64,000 nt of DNA from Virgibacillus aidingensis (GTDB taxonomy: Bacteria; Bacillota; Bacilli; Bacillales; Amphibacillaceae). A model generated the notes under the pieces. It was not told the DNA's origin and made no database searches. It saw only the letters and a program-made list of their open reading frames with translations. Location of the stretch: NCBI RefSeq assembly GCF_010994035.1, contig NZ_WIXN01000001.1, forward strand, positions 62,001-126,000. Reading direction: 5' to 3'. Positions 25,452-34,372 of this stretch are shown one piece after another. A program made the translations under genes and the position numbers. Each line of letters starts with the position of its first letter. The first letter of the stretch is position 1.

Positions 25452-26024
25452 ATGAATGGAAAAATCATCGTTTTTTCCGGATTTAGCGGTGTAGGAAAAA
25501 ATACGATTATTAATGAGTTAAAAACAAAATATCCATCACTATTATACATACCGTCCATGACGACAAGGAAAATGCGGGTGGGGGAAACGGAAGGCTCTCC
25601 TTATTTTTTTGTGGACAGGGATGAATTTAAAAGCCGCATTGCGAATGATTATTTTATTGAGTATGAGGAAGTGCACGGCAACTGGTACGGAACGCCAAAG
25701 GATAAATATTATGAAGCAATTGAAAATAATTTTGTTGTCGTGAAGGATATTGATGTAAACGGGGCCGTAGCCATGAAGGAAGAGTTTGGGGATCATACTG
25801 TACTTGTCTATATCGAGCCCCCAAGCATCGAAGCGTTAAAACATCGCCTGTTAACCCGCGGCGATAATTCTGATGATATTATCAGAAGGCTGAAACGGGT
25901 GGATTATGAATTATCGAAGAAACCTTTATTCGATGAGATCGTAGTAAATGATGATCTTGAAAAAGCTGTACTTAAATGTGAAGAGGTTTTATTGAAATAT
26001 GCGGAAGGGATTGACCCTTCTTAA
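25452..26024 (+). CDS. Guanylate kinase-like protein
   Basis: A 190-residue P-loop kinase of the guanylate-kinase family. It has the nucleotide site SGFSGVGKNT, the GMP-binding region PSMTTRKMRVGETEGSPYFFV, the EYEEVHGNWYGTPK segment and a late RRLKRVDYEL. The enzyme phosphorylates GMP to GDP with ATP. In Bacillus the housekeeping gmk lies beside rpoZ, so this gene next to an ABC exporter is probably a second copy with a special role (inference). The P-loop ends in Asn-Thr rather than Ser/Thr-Thr; this is also seen in some true guanylate kinases. Start ATG 25452 has AGGAGGAGAG upstream. Confidence 0.8.
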   Translation: MNGKIIVFSGFSGVGKNTIINELKTKYPSLLYIPSMTTRKMRVGETEGSPYFFVDRDEFKSRIANDYFIEYEEVHGNWYGTPKDKYYEAIENNFVVVKDIDVNGAVAMKEEFGDHTVLVYIEPPSIEALKHRLLTRGDNSDDIIRRLKRVDYELSKKPLFDEIVVNDDLEKAVLKCEEVLLKYAEGIDPS

Positions 26025-26056
26025 TTGATAAAGAAGTATTAAATAAAGGTGGTACT

Positions 26057-26842
26057 ATGGGAGAGACAGCGATAAAGTTATCAGGTCTTACAAAATCATA
26101 CAGGAAAACTGCTGCAGTGAAGCGTGTGTCACTGGAAGTGGAAAAAGGGGAACTATTTGGTTTTCTTGGTCCAAACGGTGCAGGAAAAACTACAACAATT
26201 AAAATGATGACCGGATTATTGAAGCCCACGGAAGGTTCAGCGGAAATTGACGGAATTGATATCTGGAAAAATCCGCTGGAAGCGAAAAAGAAAATTGCTT
26301 ACGTTCCGGATCAGCCGAATCTTTATCCGAAACTCACCGGGTGGGATTATTTGGAATTTATTGCTTCTGTTTTTCGCATTCCCAGGAAGCAGTTTCGAAC
26401 AAAGGCAGCAGAACTGCTGGAGACATTTAGTTTAACACAAGATGCGGATGATTTAATTGAAAGCTATTCCCATGGAATGAAGCAAAAGATAGCCATATGC
26501 GGTGCGCTTGTTTCCGGCCCGGATGTATTTTTTCTGGATGAGCCGACTGTTGGTTTGGATCCCAAAAGCGCACGCAGTCTGAAAAACCTTTTGCGGGAAG
26601 AGTGTGACAAAGGGATGACAGTGTTTATGTCCACACACATATTGGAAATTGCCGAACAAATGTGTGATCGGATTGGCATTATTTTTTCCGGGGATATTAT
26701 TGCACTTGGAACAATGGAAGAGCTAAAAACACAAGGCGGGAATGCAGATAAAAGTCTGGAGGATATTTTTCTGGAACTGACAGGCGGGGAAGAACAGCAG
26801 GATATCATCGCTGGCATGTCCGAAAATGGTGATTCCAAATGA
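26057..26842 (+). CDS. ABC exporter ATP-binding protein
   Basis: A 261-residue ATPase with Walker A GPNGAGKTTT, signature YSHGMKQKIAI, Walker B VFFLDEPTVGLDP and the H-loop STHILE. The signature has SHGMKQK in place of the usual SGGMKQK, as in the EcsA/YthP group. AAAGGTGG precedes the ATG. Its last codons overlap the start of the large permease gene (ATGA), so the two form one transporter. It lies 33 bp after the guanylate-kinase-like gene, probably in the same transcript. The substrate is unknown. Confidence 0.88.
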   Translation: MGETAIKLSGLTKSYRKTAAVKRVSLEVEKGELFGFLGPNGAGKTTTIKMMTGLLKPTEGSAEIDGIDIWKNPLEAKKKIAYVPDQPNLYPKLTGWDYLEFIASVFRIPRKQFRTKAAELLETFSLTQDADDLIESYSHGMKQKIAICGALVSGPDVFFLDEPTVGLDPKSARSLKNLLREECDKGMTVFMSTHILEIAEQMCDRIGIIFSGDIIALGTMEELKTQGGNADKSLEDIFLELTGGEEQQDIIAGMSENGDSK

Positions 26843-28593
26843 TGAAAGCTCTCTTGAAGAACCAATGGAAAATTTTTTGGAACACGGCAAGAACCCAGCC
26901 CAAGGTGAATTACATAAGCTATCTTGTACTCTTTATTGTTTTTTTAATCCTGTTAAATTGGGTGATCCGCGGGATCTGGTTTATGGGGGACGCCATCACA
27001 GAAGCTGTATTGGCCGGTCTATTGTCCTATTCTTTTTTAATGATGATCGGTTTTATCATTTTGCTTGGCCTGCCTCAGGTGTTTAAGCATTTGTATTCAG
27101 CGACCGATTTGAACCTGCTGTTTACGATGCCAATCCCGACAAACTATATATTTTGGATTAAATATATACAGAGTTTTGTTGGGGTGCCATTAATCATGTT
27201 TGTGCTGTACATAGTACCGCTGTTTGTTTACGGATTATTTGCCGGTGCGCATATATTGTATTACCCTGTCGTACTGTTCACGCTGCTGTTTGTCATCCTC
27301 ATTGGATTATCGATTGCCTATTTATTGAACCTGATCCTGGTACAAATCATCCCGGCATCAAGAGCAAATGAATTTATGTCTGTCATGGGGGCGCTGGCGG
27401 GACTGCTTGTGTATGTTATCTTTTTGTTTCCGGGGAGAACGAATGAGGCGCCGCTGCCGGAAGTGATTTTGTCCGGATTGCCTTTGTTTCCGGATTGGTT
27501 CCCCTTAACCTGGGCCAGTAATGCCATTACAGCAGCCAGTACAGGTTCGCTCAGCTTTATTATGCCTTTTCTTTTGATGTTTGTTTTGGCTTCTGTTTTT
27601 GTTTTGGTAACTTCCATGCTTGTAGACAGGGGATTCCGGACTGGCTGGGTGAAGCTGAATGAAGGGAGCGGAAAAAAGAGAAAAAAACGCACAGCAAAAA
27701 AATCGCGTTCCAAACTGAATCATCCTATTATTGCTGTGGGGAAAAAAGAATGGTTTTCCTTGAAGCGTGATATGCGGGAATGGCTTTCATTTATTCCTAT
27801 TTTTATTTTTATGTTTGTGTTTGTCTTCTCGGCATTTTTTTCAGGAGATGGAAATGTTAATGATCTGCGGGGATTTCCTGAAATAACTTGGCCAATCGCA
27901 CAAGTTATTTTATTATTTGTGTATGCAATAACCAACGCGCAATTCGCAAGTTTTTCGGTTGCCCGGGAAGCAAAGTCCACTTGGATTTTGGAAATACTGC
28001 CTTTGACCGGAAAAGAGATTGTTTTTGGAAAGCTATGGATCAGCTGGCTCGTTCCTTTTGTTCTTTTTACAGTCATTGAATTAGCTGCAGGTGTTTACCT
28101 CGGCTGGACACCGGTTCAGTTTATTGGGGGCATTGTAATGAAAGCAATACTCTCAGTCGGAATGAGCGGAATAGGAATGTGGTTCGGGGCAATTGGGGCA
28201 AAATATAATCCGGAAAATCCGCAGAATCGTCTGCGGTTCGCCCCGGCCCTCCTCATGATGATCGCATCGTTTGTCTATTTTTTTGCCGTTTTAATACCAT
28301 TTGCTATATCGCTGATCCCCGCAGATGCGGCGGAATTAGTCGGTGAGGTTGGCAATATGGACGGTTTTATTGGAACTGCGGCCGGTTTCATTTATACAGC
28401 CCTTGTTTGGAAACAAGCCAGCGCAACAATGGTGATAATAGCTGGTACGCTGTTTGCGCTGATCGGATCCTTTGGTATTGCCTATTTGTTTGCAGTGTTC
28501 AGTGCACGCAGGATAGAAAGAGGCATTAATATCGAAATAGTGCAGACAAGTGCTGCAAAGCCGCTATTTGGAAAGCGTTCCGGCGGTTTGTAA
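26839..28593 (+). CDS. Large ABC exporter permease
   Basis: A 584-residue membrane protein with about twelve to fourteen hydrophobic helices in two halves, joined by a basic cytoplasmic linker (GSGKKRKKRTAKKSRSK, about residues 274-290). It looks like a fused two-domain ABC-2-type permease; FTMPIPTNYIFWIKYIQSF in the first half and ILEILPLTGKEIVFGKLWISW in the second are the paired coupling regions. It forms a transporter with the ATPase at 26057. I cannot assign a cargo. The ATGA overlap implies coupled translation. It ends with a strong terminator. Confidence 0.82.
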   Translation: MMKALLKNQWKIFWNTARTQPKVNYISYLVLFIVFLILLNWVIRGIWFMGDAITEAVLAGLLSYSFLMMIGFIILLGLPQVFKHLYSATDLNLLFTMPIPTNYIFWIKYIQSFVGVPLIMFVLYIVPLFVYGLFAGAHILYYPVVLFTLLFVILIGLSIAYLLNLILVQIIPASRANEFMSVMGALAGLLVYVIFLFPGRTNEAPLPEVILSGLPLFPDWFPLTWASNAITAASTGSLSFIMPFLLMFVLASVFVLVTSMLVDRGFRTGWVKLNEGSGKKRKKRTAKKSRSKLNHPIIAVGKKEWFSLKRDMREWLSFIPIFIFMFVFVFSAFFSGDGNVNDLRGFPEITWPIAQVILLFVYAITNAQFASFSVAREAKSTWILEILPLTGKEIVFGKLWISWLVPFVLFTVIELAAGVYLGWTPVQFIGGIVMKAILSVGMSGIGMWFGAIGAKYNPENPQNRLRFAPALLMMIASFVYFFAVLIPFAISLIPADAAELVGEVGNMDGFIGTAAGFIYTALVWKQASATMVIIAGTLFALIGSFGIAYLFAVFSARRIERGINIEIVQTSAAKPLFGKRSGGL

Positions 28594-28602
28594 GAAAAAG
28601 AA

Positions 28603-28652
28603 AAAATCCCTATTATTTCACAGCTGTTTCTGCTGCTTATAATAGGGATTTT
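28603..28652 (+). terminator. Terminator of the ABC exporter operon
   Basis: The 14-nt arms AAAATCCCTATTAT and ATAATAGGGATTTT enclose a loop that includes its own short pairing (CAGCTG). It is bidirectional. Confidence 0.8.
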
Positions 28653-28845
28653 CCATATAATATAAAGGGAGTATTCAGGCGAAAAATAAGCCTGCAAATG
28701 CATTGATGGAGTACAGGAAAAATGATATACTAATTTAGTGAGCGTTTAATATTATTAATTCATATATTTATCCATTATAATTATATCATTGATTTGTTTT
28801 GCAGTCAACATAATAGCAAAAAATTTTTAAACGGGGTGAAATGGG

Positions 28846-31143
28846 ATGGGCGATGAAAAGAAAAGCCGTGCCGCGGAACAGCAAAGGATCAGAGATGTAA
28901 TACATGAAATCAGCAAAAAGGAAGAAGAAATACATGGTAAATCTGCCGGTTTGAAAGAGAGTGTAATTGAGCTCCGCAGGAACTTTTGGGAGGATGTTAC
29001 TGTTAATTTGGATGAACCGGATGATGTAATTGAAACACATGCCAGCATGAAACAGCAGGCAGAATTTCTTTCTGAAAGAGAAAGAACCCATGGCCAATTT
29101 GCGAAAGAACTCAAAATCCTGAAACGTTTAAAGGACTCTCCTTACTTTGGCCGTGTGGATTTCAGGGAAGCAAACGAAAAAGAAGCAGATCAAATTTATA
29201 TAGGCACTGCATCGCTGATGGATCATAAAGAAGAAAACTTTTTGGTTTTTGACTGGCGTGCACCCATCAGCAGTATTTATTATGATTTCTCCCCGGGCAA
29301 AGCGAAGTATGAAACGGTGGAAGGAACGATTGAGGGTGAAATGACGTTAAAACGGCAATTTATAATAAGGCAGGGCAAGCTCAAGGGGATGTTTGACACC
29401 GGGGTTACCATTGGTGACCGTCTGCTGCAGGAGGTGCTTGGAAGCAATGCCAGTACTGTGATGAAAAGTATTGTTGCCACTATTCAAGCCGAACAGAATA
29501 AAATTATCCGAAATGAAAAAAGCCGTCTTTTAATTGTCCAGGGAGCAGCGGGAAGCGGAAAGACCTCTGCTGCGCTGCAGCGTATTGCCTATTTAATGTA
29601 CAGGTACAGAGATACGTTAAATGCCGAGAATATGGTGCTTTTTTCTCCAAACCCCTTATTTACAAGTTATATTGCAAATGTACTTCCGGAATTGGGAGAG
29701 GAAAATATTAAACAAATAACCTTCCTTGACTTTCTGAGAGAGAGTATTGGCAGCGAACTTACTGTGGAATCTCCATTTGAACAAATGGAATATGTGTTGA
29801 CGGAGGAAGAAAGCGGGGAATATAGGACCCGGATGAAAAACATTAATTTTAAATCAGGTTTGGAATTTAAACAGTTAATTGAGGCTTTTGTTTCTCATTT
29901 GAAACATGAGGGCATGCAATTTAAGAATATTACTTTCCGGAACCGGGTGCTGATTTCCAAGGAAGAACAGTATGACTATTTTTATCAACTGGAGAATCAT
30001 ATAGAGATTCCGAATAAAATAGAGCTGCTTTCCGGATGGCTGCTAAAGGAACTTTATAAAAAGGTGATGAAGGAAAAGGATGACGATTGGGTAATAGAAA
30101 AGGTGGAACTGCTCGATAAGGAAGCCTATTTAAAAGCATATTACCGGACACAGGATAAGGATGAAGTGAATGATGCGGAGACCGAGGAAAATTTCTTAAG
30201 AACGGCAGTAGTAAAAAATGTATACGAAAAAATAAAGAAGCGCATCGAGGATTTTCAGTTTGTAAATGTGGCGGCAACGTACCGAACAATGTTTACTTCA
30301 TGGGATCCGGAAAATCCGCCGGCAGATTGGAAGGAAATCAGTGCAATTACGGCTTCTCATTTATCAGGAAAGCATGTGTTGTGGGAAGATGCTGCACCAT
30401 ATGCTTATTTTAAAGGACGATTATTGGGACATAAGGCGGACCGGGCTGTCCGGCAATTAGTGATTGACGAAGCACAGGACTATTCCGCATTTCAATTTGC
30501 TTATATAAAAGAAGTATTTCCATACACACGCATGACACTGCTTGGAGATGTTAATCAGGGAATCTATTCCTATGCAGCCGGGCAAAATCCGCTGAACCCA
30601 TCTTCTGCTGCAGGCCATCAGGAACGAATTACTCTGACAAAAAGCTACCGATCCACAAAGCAAATCGTGGAGTTTACAAAAAGCTTTGCCCCTGGTGAGG
30701 AGCCGATTGAACCATTTAACCGGGAAGGAAAAAAACCAAAGCTGTTGCCGATTGGAAAATCAGATTACAAAGAAGTGCTGCTTAAAAATGTGGAAGCCCT
30801 GCGGGAAAGCGGGTATGAAAGTGTCGCGATTATTTGTAAAACGAATCAGGAAAGCAATATGCTTTTTGAACTGATAAATGATGAAACCGCTGTGAAAAAA
30901 TTGGATGAAGAAACATTTGAATTTGAAAAGGGTTTGGTGGTTCTTCCTGTATATTTGGCGAAAGGAATTGAATTTGATGCGGTAATTATACCTGATGCTT
31001 CAGAACAAAGCTATGAAAAAGAGACGGACAGAACACTTTTCTATACTGCTTGTACAAGAGCTATGCATCAATTGGTCATGCTTAGCGCCGGTGAACCTTG
31101 CAGATTTATTGGAGAGGCTGCGGAGGATAAATATGAGGTATAG
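28846..31143 (+). CDS. helD: HelD-like UvrD/Rep-family RNA polymerase recycling helicase
   Basis: A 765-residue SF1 helicase-like motor. A long antiparallel coiled coil fills the first 100 residues (the arm that enters the RNA polymerase secondary channel). Walker A is GAAGSGKTSAAL at about residues 232-243, Walker B is LVIDEAQDYS, followed by LLGDVNQGIYSYA, and late helicase motifs KSYRSTKQI, VYLAKGIEFDAVI and LFYTACTRAMHQL. HelD uses ATP to pull RNA polymerase off DNA and free stalled enzyme; homologues also give rifampicin protection in actinobacteria. The length is close to Bacillus HelD (about 774). It is monocistronic. Confidence 0.92.
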   Translation: MGDEKKSRAAEQQRIRDVIHEISKKEEEIHGKSAGLKESVIELRRNFWEDVTVNLDEPDDVIETHASMKQQAEFLSERERTHGQFAKELKILKRLKDSPYFGRVDFREANEKEADQIYIGTASLMDHKEENFLVFDWRAPISSIYYDFSPGKAKYETVEGTIEGEMTLKRQFIIRQGKLKGMFDTGVTIGDRLLQEVLGSNASTVMKSIVATIQAEQNKIIRNEKSRLLIVQGAAGSGKTSAALQRIAYLMYRYRDTLNAENMVLFSPNPLFTSYIANVLPELGEENIKQITFLDFLRESIGSELTVESPFEQMEYVLTEEESGEYRTRMKNINFKSGLEFKQLIEAFVSHLKHEGMQFKNITFRNRVLISKEEQYDYFYQLENHIEIPNKIELLSGWLLKELYKKVMKEKDDDWVIEKVELLDKEAYLKAYYRTQDKDEVNDAETEENFLRTAVVKNVYEKIKKRIEDFQFVNVAATYRTMFTSWDPENPPADWKEISAITASHLSGKHVLWEDAAPYAYFKGRLLGHKADRAVRQLVIDEAQDYSAFQFAYIKEVFPYTRMTLLGDVNQGIYSYAAGQNPLNPSSAAGHQERITLTKSYRSTKQIVEFTKSFAPGEEPIEPFNREGKKPKLLPIGKSDYKEVLLKNVEALRESGYESVAIICKTNQESNMLFELINDETAVKKLDEETFEFEKGLVVLPVYLAKGIEFDAVIIPDASEQSYEKETDRTLFYTACTRAMHQLVMLSAGEPCRFIGEAAEDKYEV

Positions 31144-31264
31144 AGAATCACTTCCTTGTTTCAGCATCCGGCGATTTTGAAATACTGCGGATAGGGAAAC
31201 GATTAATTTGCTTCATTGTCCCGGACGGACAAAATGGAATACCACATAGGATGTAAGGTGAAAG

Positions 31265-31293
31265 GGCCGCATTTGTTTTAGGCAAGTGCGGCC
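31265..31293 (+). terminator. Terminator after helD
   Basis: 11-bp stem GGCCGCATTTG / CAAGTGCGGCC (one G-U pair) with a 7-nt loop, then TGGTTTATT. It may also end the small minus-strand gene at 31301. Confidence 0.7.
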
Positions 31294-31300
31294 TGGTTTA

Positions 31301-31510
31301 TTATGAGTTATTATAAACTTGGGAAATCTCTTTTTCAGCAATTTCTTCGTTGGCGGATTCCAGCTTTTTATGTTCATCAACTGAATCGCCGGCTTGTACG
31401 TCCTCAGCCTGAAACGGGTGGTTAAATTCCAGTCCGTGATTTACACTTAATTTTCCGCCCTGGTTTGCTTCAGTTGGAAGGGGGAATTTCTTCTTTTGTT
31501 TTTTAGTCAT
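31301..31510 (-). CDS. Small hydrophilic hypothetical protein
   Basis: A 69-residue, highly charged protein beginning MTKKQKKKFPLPTEANQGG, without cysteines or membrane segments and with an acidic helical C-terminus (ESANEEIAEKEISQVYN). GAGGTGAAAAT precedes the ATG at 31510. I recognise no named family; the composition recalls small spore or stress proteins of Bacillaceae, but that is only a resemblance. It is converging with helD and has no operon partner. Confidence 0.6.
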   Translation of the reverse strand: MTKKQKKKFPLPTEANQGGKLSVNHGLEFNHPFQAEDVQAGDSVDEHKKLESANEEIAEKEISQVYNNS

Positions 31511-31819
31511 TATTTTCACCTCGTTTTTTAGATTTAACATGGAACTATCATTTTATTCCTGCTGCTAGAGAAGAGGATAATCCGAAAGAAGGCTCCACCT
31601 ATCCTCCCGATTTAGTTTTACCAGTCCTCCCTTTTAAACAAACTTTCCAAAGACACGTTCCAGCTTTGAATGGTAAAAGGCAGCAGCAGGGTCAACCATA
31701 TATTGGTTTCTCTGCTGCTTTTTGGATTGGGAACACCAATGTTCATCAAATTGTTATAGGAACGCCACCCAATTGTCATCGCAAGCTCCGTTATAAGTGA
31801 TTAATATCATTTATACTAT
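31511..31819 (+). other. Upstream region of the cyd operon, part 1
   Basis: About 300 bp, no gene. It contains a partly symmetrical GTGATTAATATCAT at about 31797-31810 and TATACT at 31812, which may be part of the cydA promoter. I looked for a consensus Rex site (TTGTGAA...TTCACAA) and found none. Confidence 0.4.
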
Positions 31820-31915
31820 GGGTATAGTGAAAACTAAAAGGGGATAGGGATAGATTTCTTGGTCCTTGGGTATAGTGAAAACTAAAAGGGGATAGGGATA
31901 GATTTCTTGGTCCTT
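31820..31915 (+). repeat. 48-bp perfect tandem duplication
   Basis: GGGTATAGTGAAAACTAAAA to GGTCCTT occurs at 31820-31867 and again, identical, at 31868-31915. It lies 50-150 bp before cydA. The identity of the copies implies a very recent duplication. Each copy has a TATAGT box. Confidence 0.95.
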
Positions 31916-31916
31916 G

Positions 31917-31952
31917 AATAGTGGGACACGTAACCTGTCCCTATGTCCCGGG
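31917..31952 (+). repeat. GGGACA-type short dispersed repeat, copy 1
   Basis: GTGGGACACGTAACCTGTCC followed by CTATGTCCC: two GGGACA-type arms facing each other. Related copies are at 37817-37843 and 44507-44524 (the latter inverted). Confidence 0.55.
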
Positions 31953-31967
31953 AGAGGAGTTTGGCTA

Positions 31968-33341
31968 GTGCTGGAGATGGATCCGGTTTTAATGAGCAGG
32001 TTGTTGACTGCACTGACGCTTGGTTTTCATATTATTTTTGCTACGCTGGGTGTCGGTGTTCCTTTAATGATTTGTATAGCCGAATTTATTGGTATTAGAA
32101 AAAATGACCCGCACTATCTCTTGCTTGCAAGAAGATGGGCGCGCGGGTTTGTTATAACGGTGGCTATTGGTGTGGTGACAGGGACAGCCATTGGTTTGCA
32201 GCTGTCATTGTTATGGCCTAATTTTATGCAAATAGCCGGACATGTGATTAGTTTGCCATTATTTATGGAAGTGTTTGCTTTTTTCTTTGAAGCAATATTT
32301 CTTGGCATTTATTTATATACGTGGGATCGATTTAAAAATCCTTATGTTCATTGGGCACTTTCCATTCCTGTCGTAATAGGGGGAGCCCTATCTGCATTTT
32401 TCATTACTACAGTGAATGCATTTATGAATACACCGGAAGGATTCTTCCTTGGTGAAGAAGGGGTTGCTGCAATCAATCCGATTGAGGCAATGTTCAACCC
32501 GGCAACACCGACGAAGGTATTCCATGTGCTGGCTTCTTCTTACTTGACGGTTGCGGCGATTCTTGCCGCGATTGCCGCTTTTCATTTACTGAGGCAAAAA
32601 CGCAAAAAAACATCTGCCGAAGGTGCATCTGTATATCATAAAAAGGGTTTGAAGCTGACGGTATCCATCATGTTTGTTTTTTCTCTGCTGACAGCCCTGG
32701 CAGGGGATGTGTCCGCAAAATTCCTTGCAGAACATCAGCCGGAAAAATTGGCAGCAGCGGAATGGCATTTTGAAACAGAAGAAAATGCAGATTTAATATT
32801 GTTCGGCTGGCTGAATGCGGATAATGAGCCTGTTGGTGTTCTGCGTTTCCCCGGGTTATTAAGTTTTCTGGCCCACGGGGACTTTAACAGTGAAGTAATT
32901 GGGCTGGAAGAATTCCCGGAAGAGGTAACACCGCCGCTATGGGTCCATTATATGTTTGATTTAATGGTGACAATTGGAATGTTCCTGGTTGGTGTTTCAT
33001 TACTGTACTTGCTGTTTATAAAAATAAAAAGCGTTAATGAGCATAATAAATGGATGTTGTGGCTGCTTGTATTGAGTGGTCCGCTGGCAATGCTGGCCAT
33101 TGAATTTGGCTGGATTTACGCGGAAGAAGGAAGACAGCCGTGGATACTGCGCGGGGTAATGACCGTGGAAGAAGCTGCTACATCTTCGCCTCATGTAGGT
33201 CTGATGTTCCTGCTGTTTTTAGCTTTATATGCGGTTCTGGGTACAATTTGCATTATTGTCCTGCGAAAGTTATTCCGCAATAACCCTGCCGAGGAAGAGT
33301 TGGAGAAGAAATATCCAACAATAGAAACGGGGGATAAGTGA
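31968..33341 (+). CDS. cydA: Cytochrome bd ubiquinol oxidase subunit I
   Basis: This subunit carries all three hemes of the bd oxidase, which reduces oxygen with quinol. It has nine or so helices. Visible ligands are His21 (GFHIIF) and His186 (KVFHVLASSY), with the GRQPW motif at about 388. The periplasmic Q-loop is short, as in CIO-type/Bacillus CydA. The chosen start is GTG 31968 (MLEMDPVLMSRLL), because GGAGAGGAG lies 8 nt before it; the ATG at 31977 has only a very close GGAG. With this start the protein has 457 residues. It is the first gene of a complete cydABDC operon. Confidence 0.95.
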   Translation: MLEMDPVLMSRLLTALTLGFHIIFATLGVGVPLMICIAEFIGIRKNDPHYLLLARRWARGFVITVAIGVVTGTAIGLQLSLLWPNFMQIAGHVISLPLFMEVFAFFFEAIFLGIYLYTWDRFKNPYVHWALSIPVVIGGALSAFFITTVNAFMNTPEGFFLGEEGVAAINPIEAMFNPATPTKVFHVLASSYLTVAAILAAIAAFHLLRQKRKKTSAEGASVYHKKGLKLTVSIMFVFSLLTALAGDVSAKFLAEHQPEKLAAAEWHFETEENADLILFGWLNADNEPVGVLRFPGLLSFLAHGDFNSEVIGLEEFPEEVTPPLWVHYMFDLMVTIGMFLVGVSLLYLLFIKIKSVNEHNKWMLWLLVLSGPLAMLAIEFGWIYAEEGRQPWILRGVMTVEEAATSSPHVGLMFLLFLALYAVLGTICIIVLRKLFRNNPAEEELEKKYPTIETGDK

Positions 33342-34354
33342 TGGGTTATGAAATAATTGGGATTACCGTACTGTGGTTGTTCCTTTATGGCTATTTAATT
33401 GTGGCCTCTGTCGATTTTGGAGCGGGCTTCTTCGCTTATTATGCCAAAGTGACGAAAAAGGATCATATTATTAACCAATTAATTTCCAGATATTTATCGC
33501 CGGTCTGGGAAGTAACGAATGTATTTTTTGTTTTCTTCTTCGTAGGCATTGTCGGATTTTTCCCTGATTCGGCTTATTACTATGGAACAGCTCTGCTCGT
33601 TCCTGGGAGTATTGCGATCATATTGCTGGCAATTCGTGGTTCTTTTTATGCATTTGAAAATTACGGTTCGAAACAAAGCAATGTTTATATGTTCTTGTAC
33701 GGAGCGACCGGACTGCTGATCCCTGCTTCACTGTCCACAGCGCTAACCATGTCGGAGGGAGGATTTATTGTTGAGGAGAACGGGCAGGTATCCCTCCAGT
33801 ATATGGAACTATTGACAAGTCCGTACTCCTGGAGTGTCGTATTTCTGGCAATTGTTTCCGTGCTGTTTATCAGTGCCAGTTTTTTAACTTTCTATGCGGC
33901 AAGAGCCAATGACACAGAGGCGTTAAAATTAGTCCGGAAATATGCGCTGTTCTGGGGGATGCCGACTATTGTCATGGCATTAACCACATTTATTGCGTTG
34001 GGACAGCATAATGAAAGACATTATGAAAATATGATGGACTTATGGTGGATGTTTGGATTGTCGGTCGGATTCTTTATGATTGCCATGTGGCTGCTGTATA
34101 TAGGCAAACACTATGGTTTGGCATTTATCAGTGTAATGCTGCAATTCTTTTTTGCCTTTTTTGGGTATGGAATAAGCCATTTGCCGTATATATTGGATCC
34201 TTATATTAACATTTTTGAGCATGCCACCCATGAATCCATGGGAATTGCGCTGATCATTGCTTTTATTGCCGGGCTGTTTCTGCTTATCCCTTCACTGATC
34301 CTTCTGATGAAATTGTTCTTGTTTGATGCAGATTATGTAAAAGGTAAAAAATAA
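33341..34354 (+). CDS. cydB: Cytochrome bd ubiquinol oxidase subunit II
   Basis: A 337-residue subunit with eight or nine helices that pairs with CydA. It opens MGYEIIGITVLWLFLYGYLI and keeps the conserved VDFGAGFFAYY and RYLSPVWEVTNVFFVFF segments. Its ATG shares a base with the cydA stop (TGATG), and GGGGGAT is the ribosome site. Transcribed with cydA and followed 18 bp later by cydD. Confidence 0.95.
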   Translation: MGYEIIGITVLWLFLYGYLIVASVDFGAGFFAYYAKVTKKDHIINQLISRYLSPVWEVTNVFFVFFFVGIVGFFPDSAYYYGTALLVPGSIAIILLAIRGSFYAFENYGSKQSNVYMFLYGATGLLIPASLSTALTMSEGGFIVEENGQVSLQYMELLTSPYSWSVVFLAIVSVLFISASFLTFYAARANDTEALKLVRKYALFWGMPTIVMALTTFIALGQHNERHYENMMDLWWMFGLSVGFFMIAMWLLYIGKHYGLAFISVMLQFFFAFFGYGISHLPYILDPYINIFEHATHESMGIALIIAFIAGLFLLIPSLILLMKLFLFDADYVKGKK

Positions 34355-34372
34355 AGAAAGGGAGTACGTTCG

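Noticed and set aside
31720-31967. Rex redox-repressor site before cydA
   Set aside because: No TTGTGAA-N4-TTCACAA pattern within reasonable mismatch.
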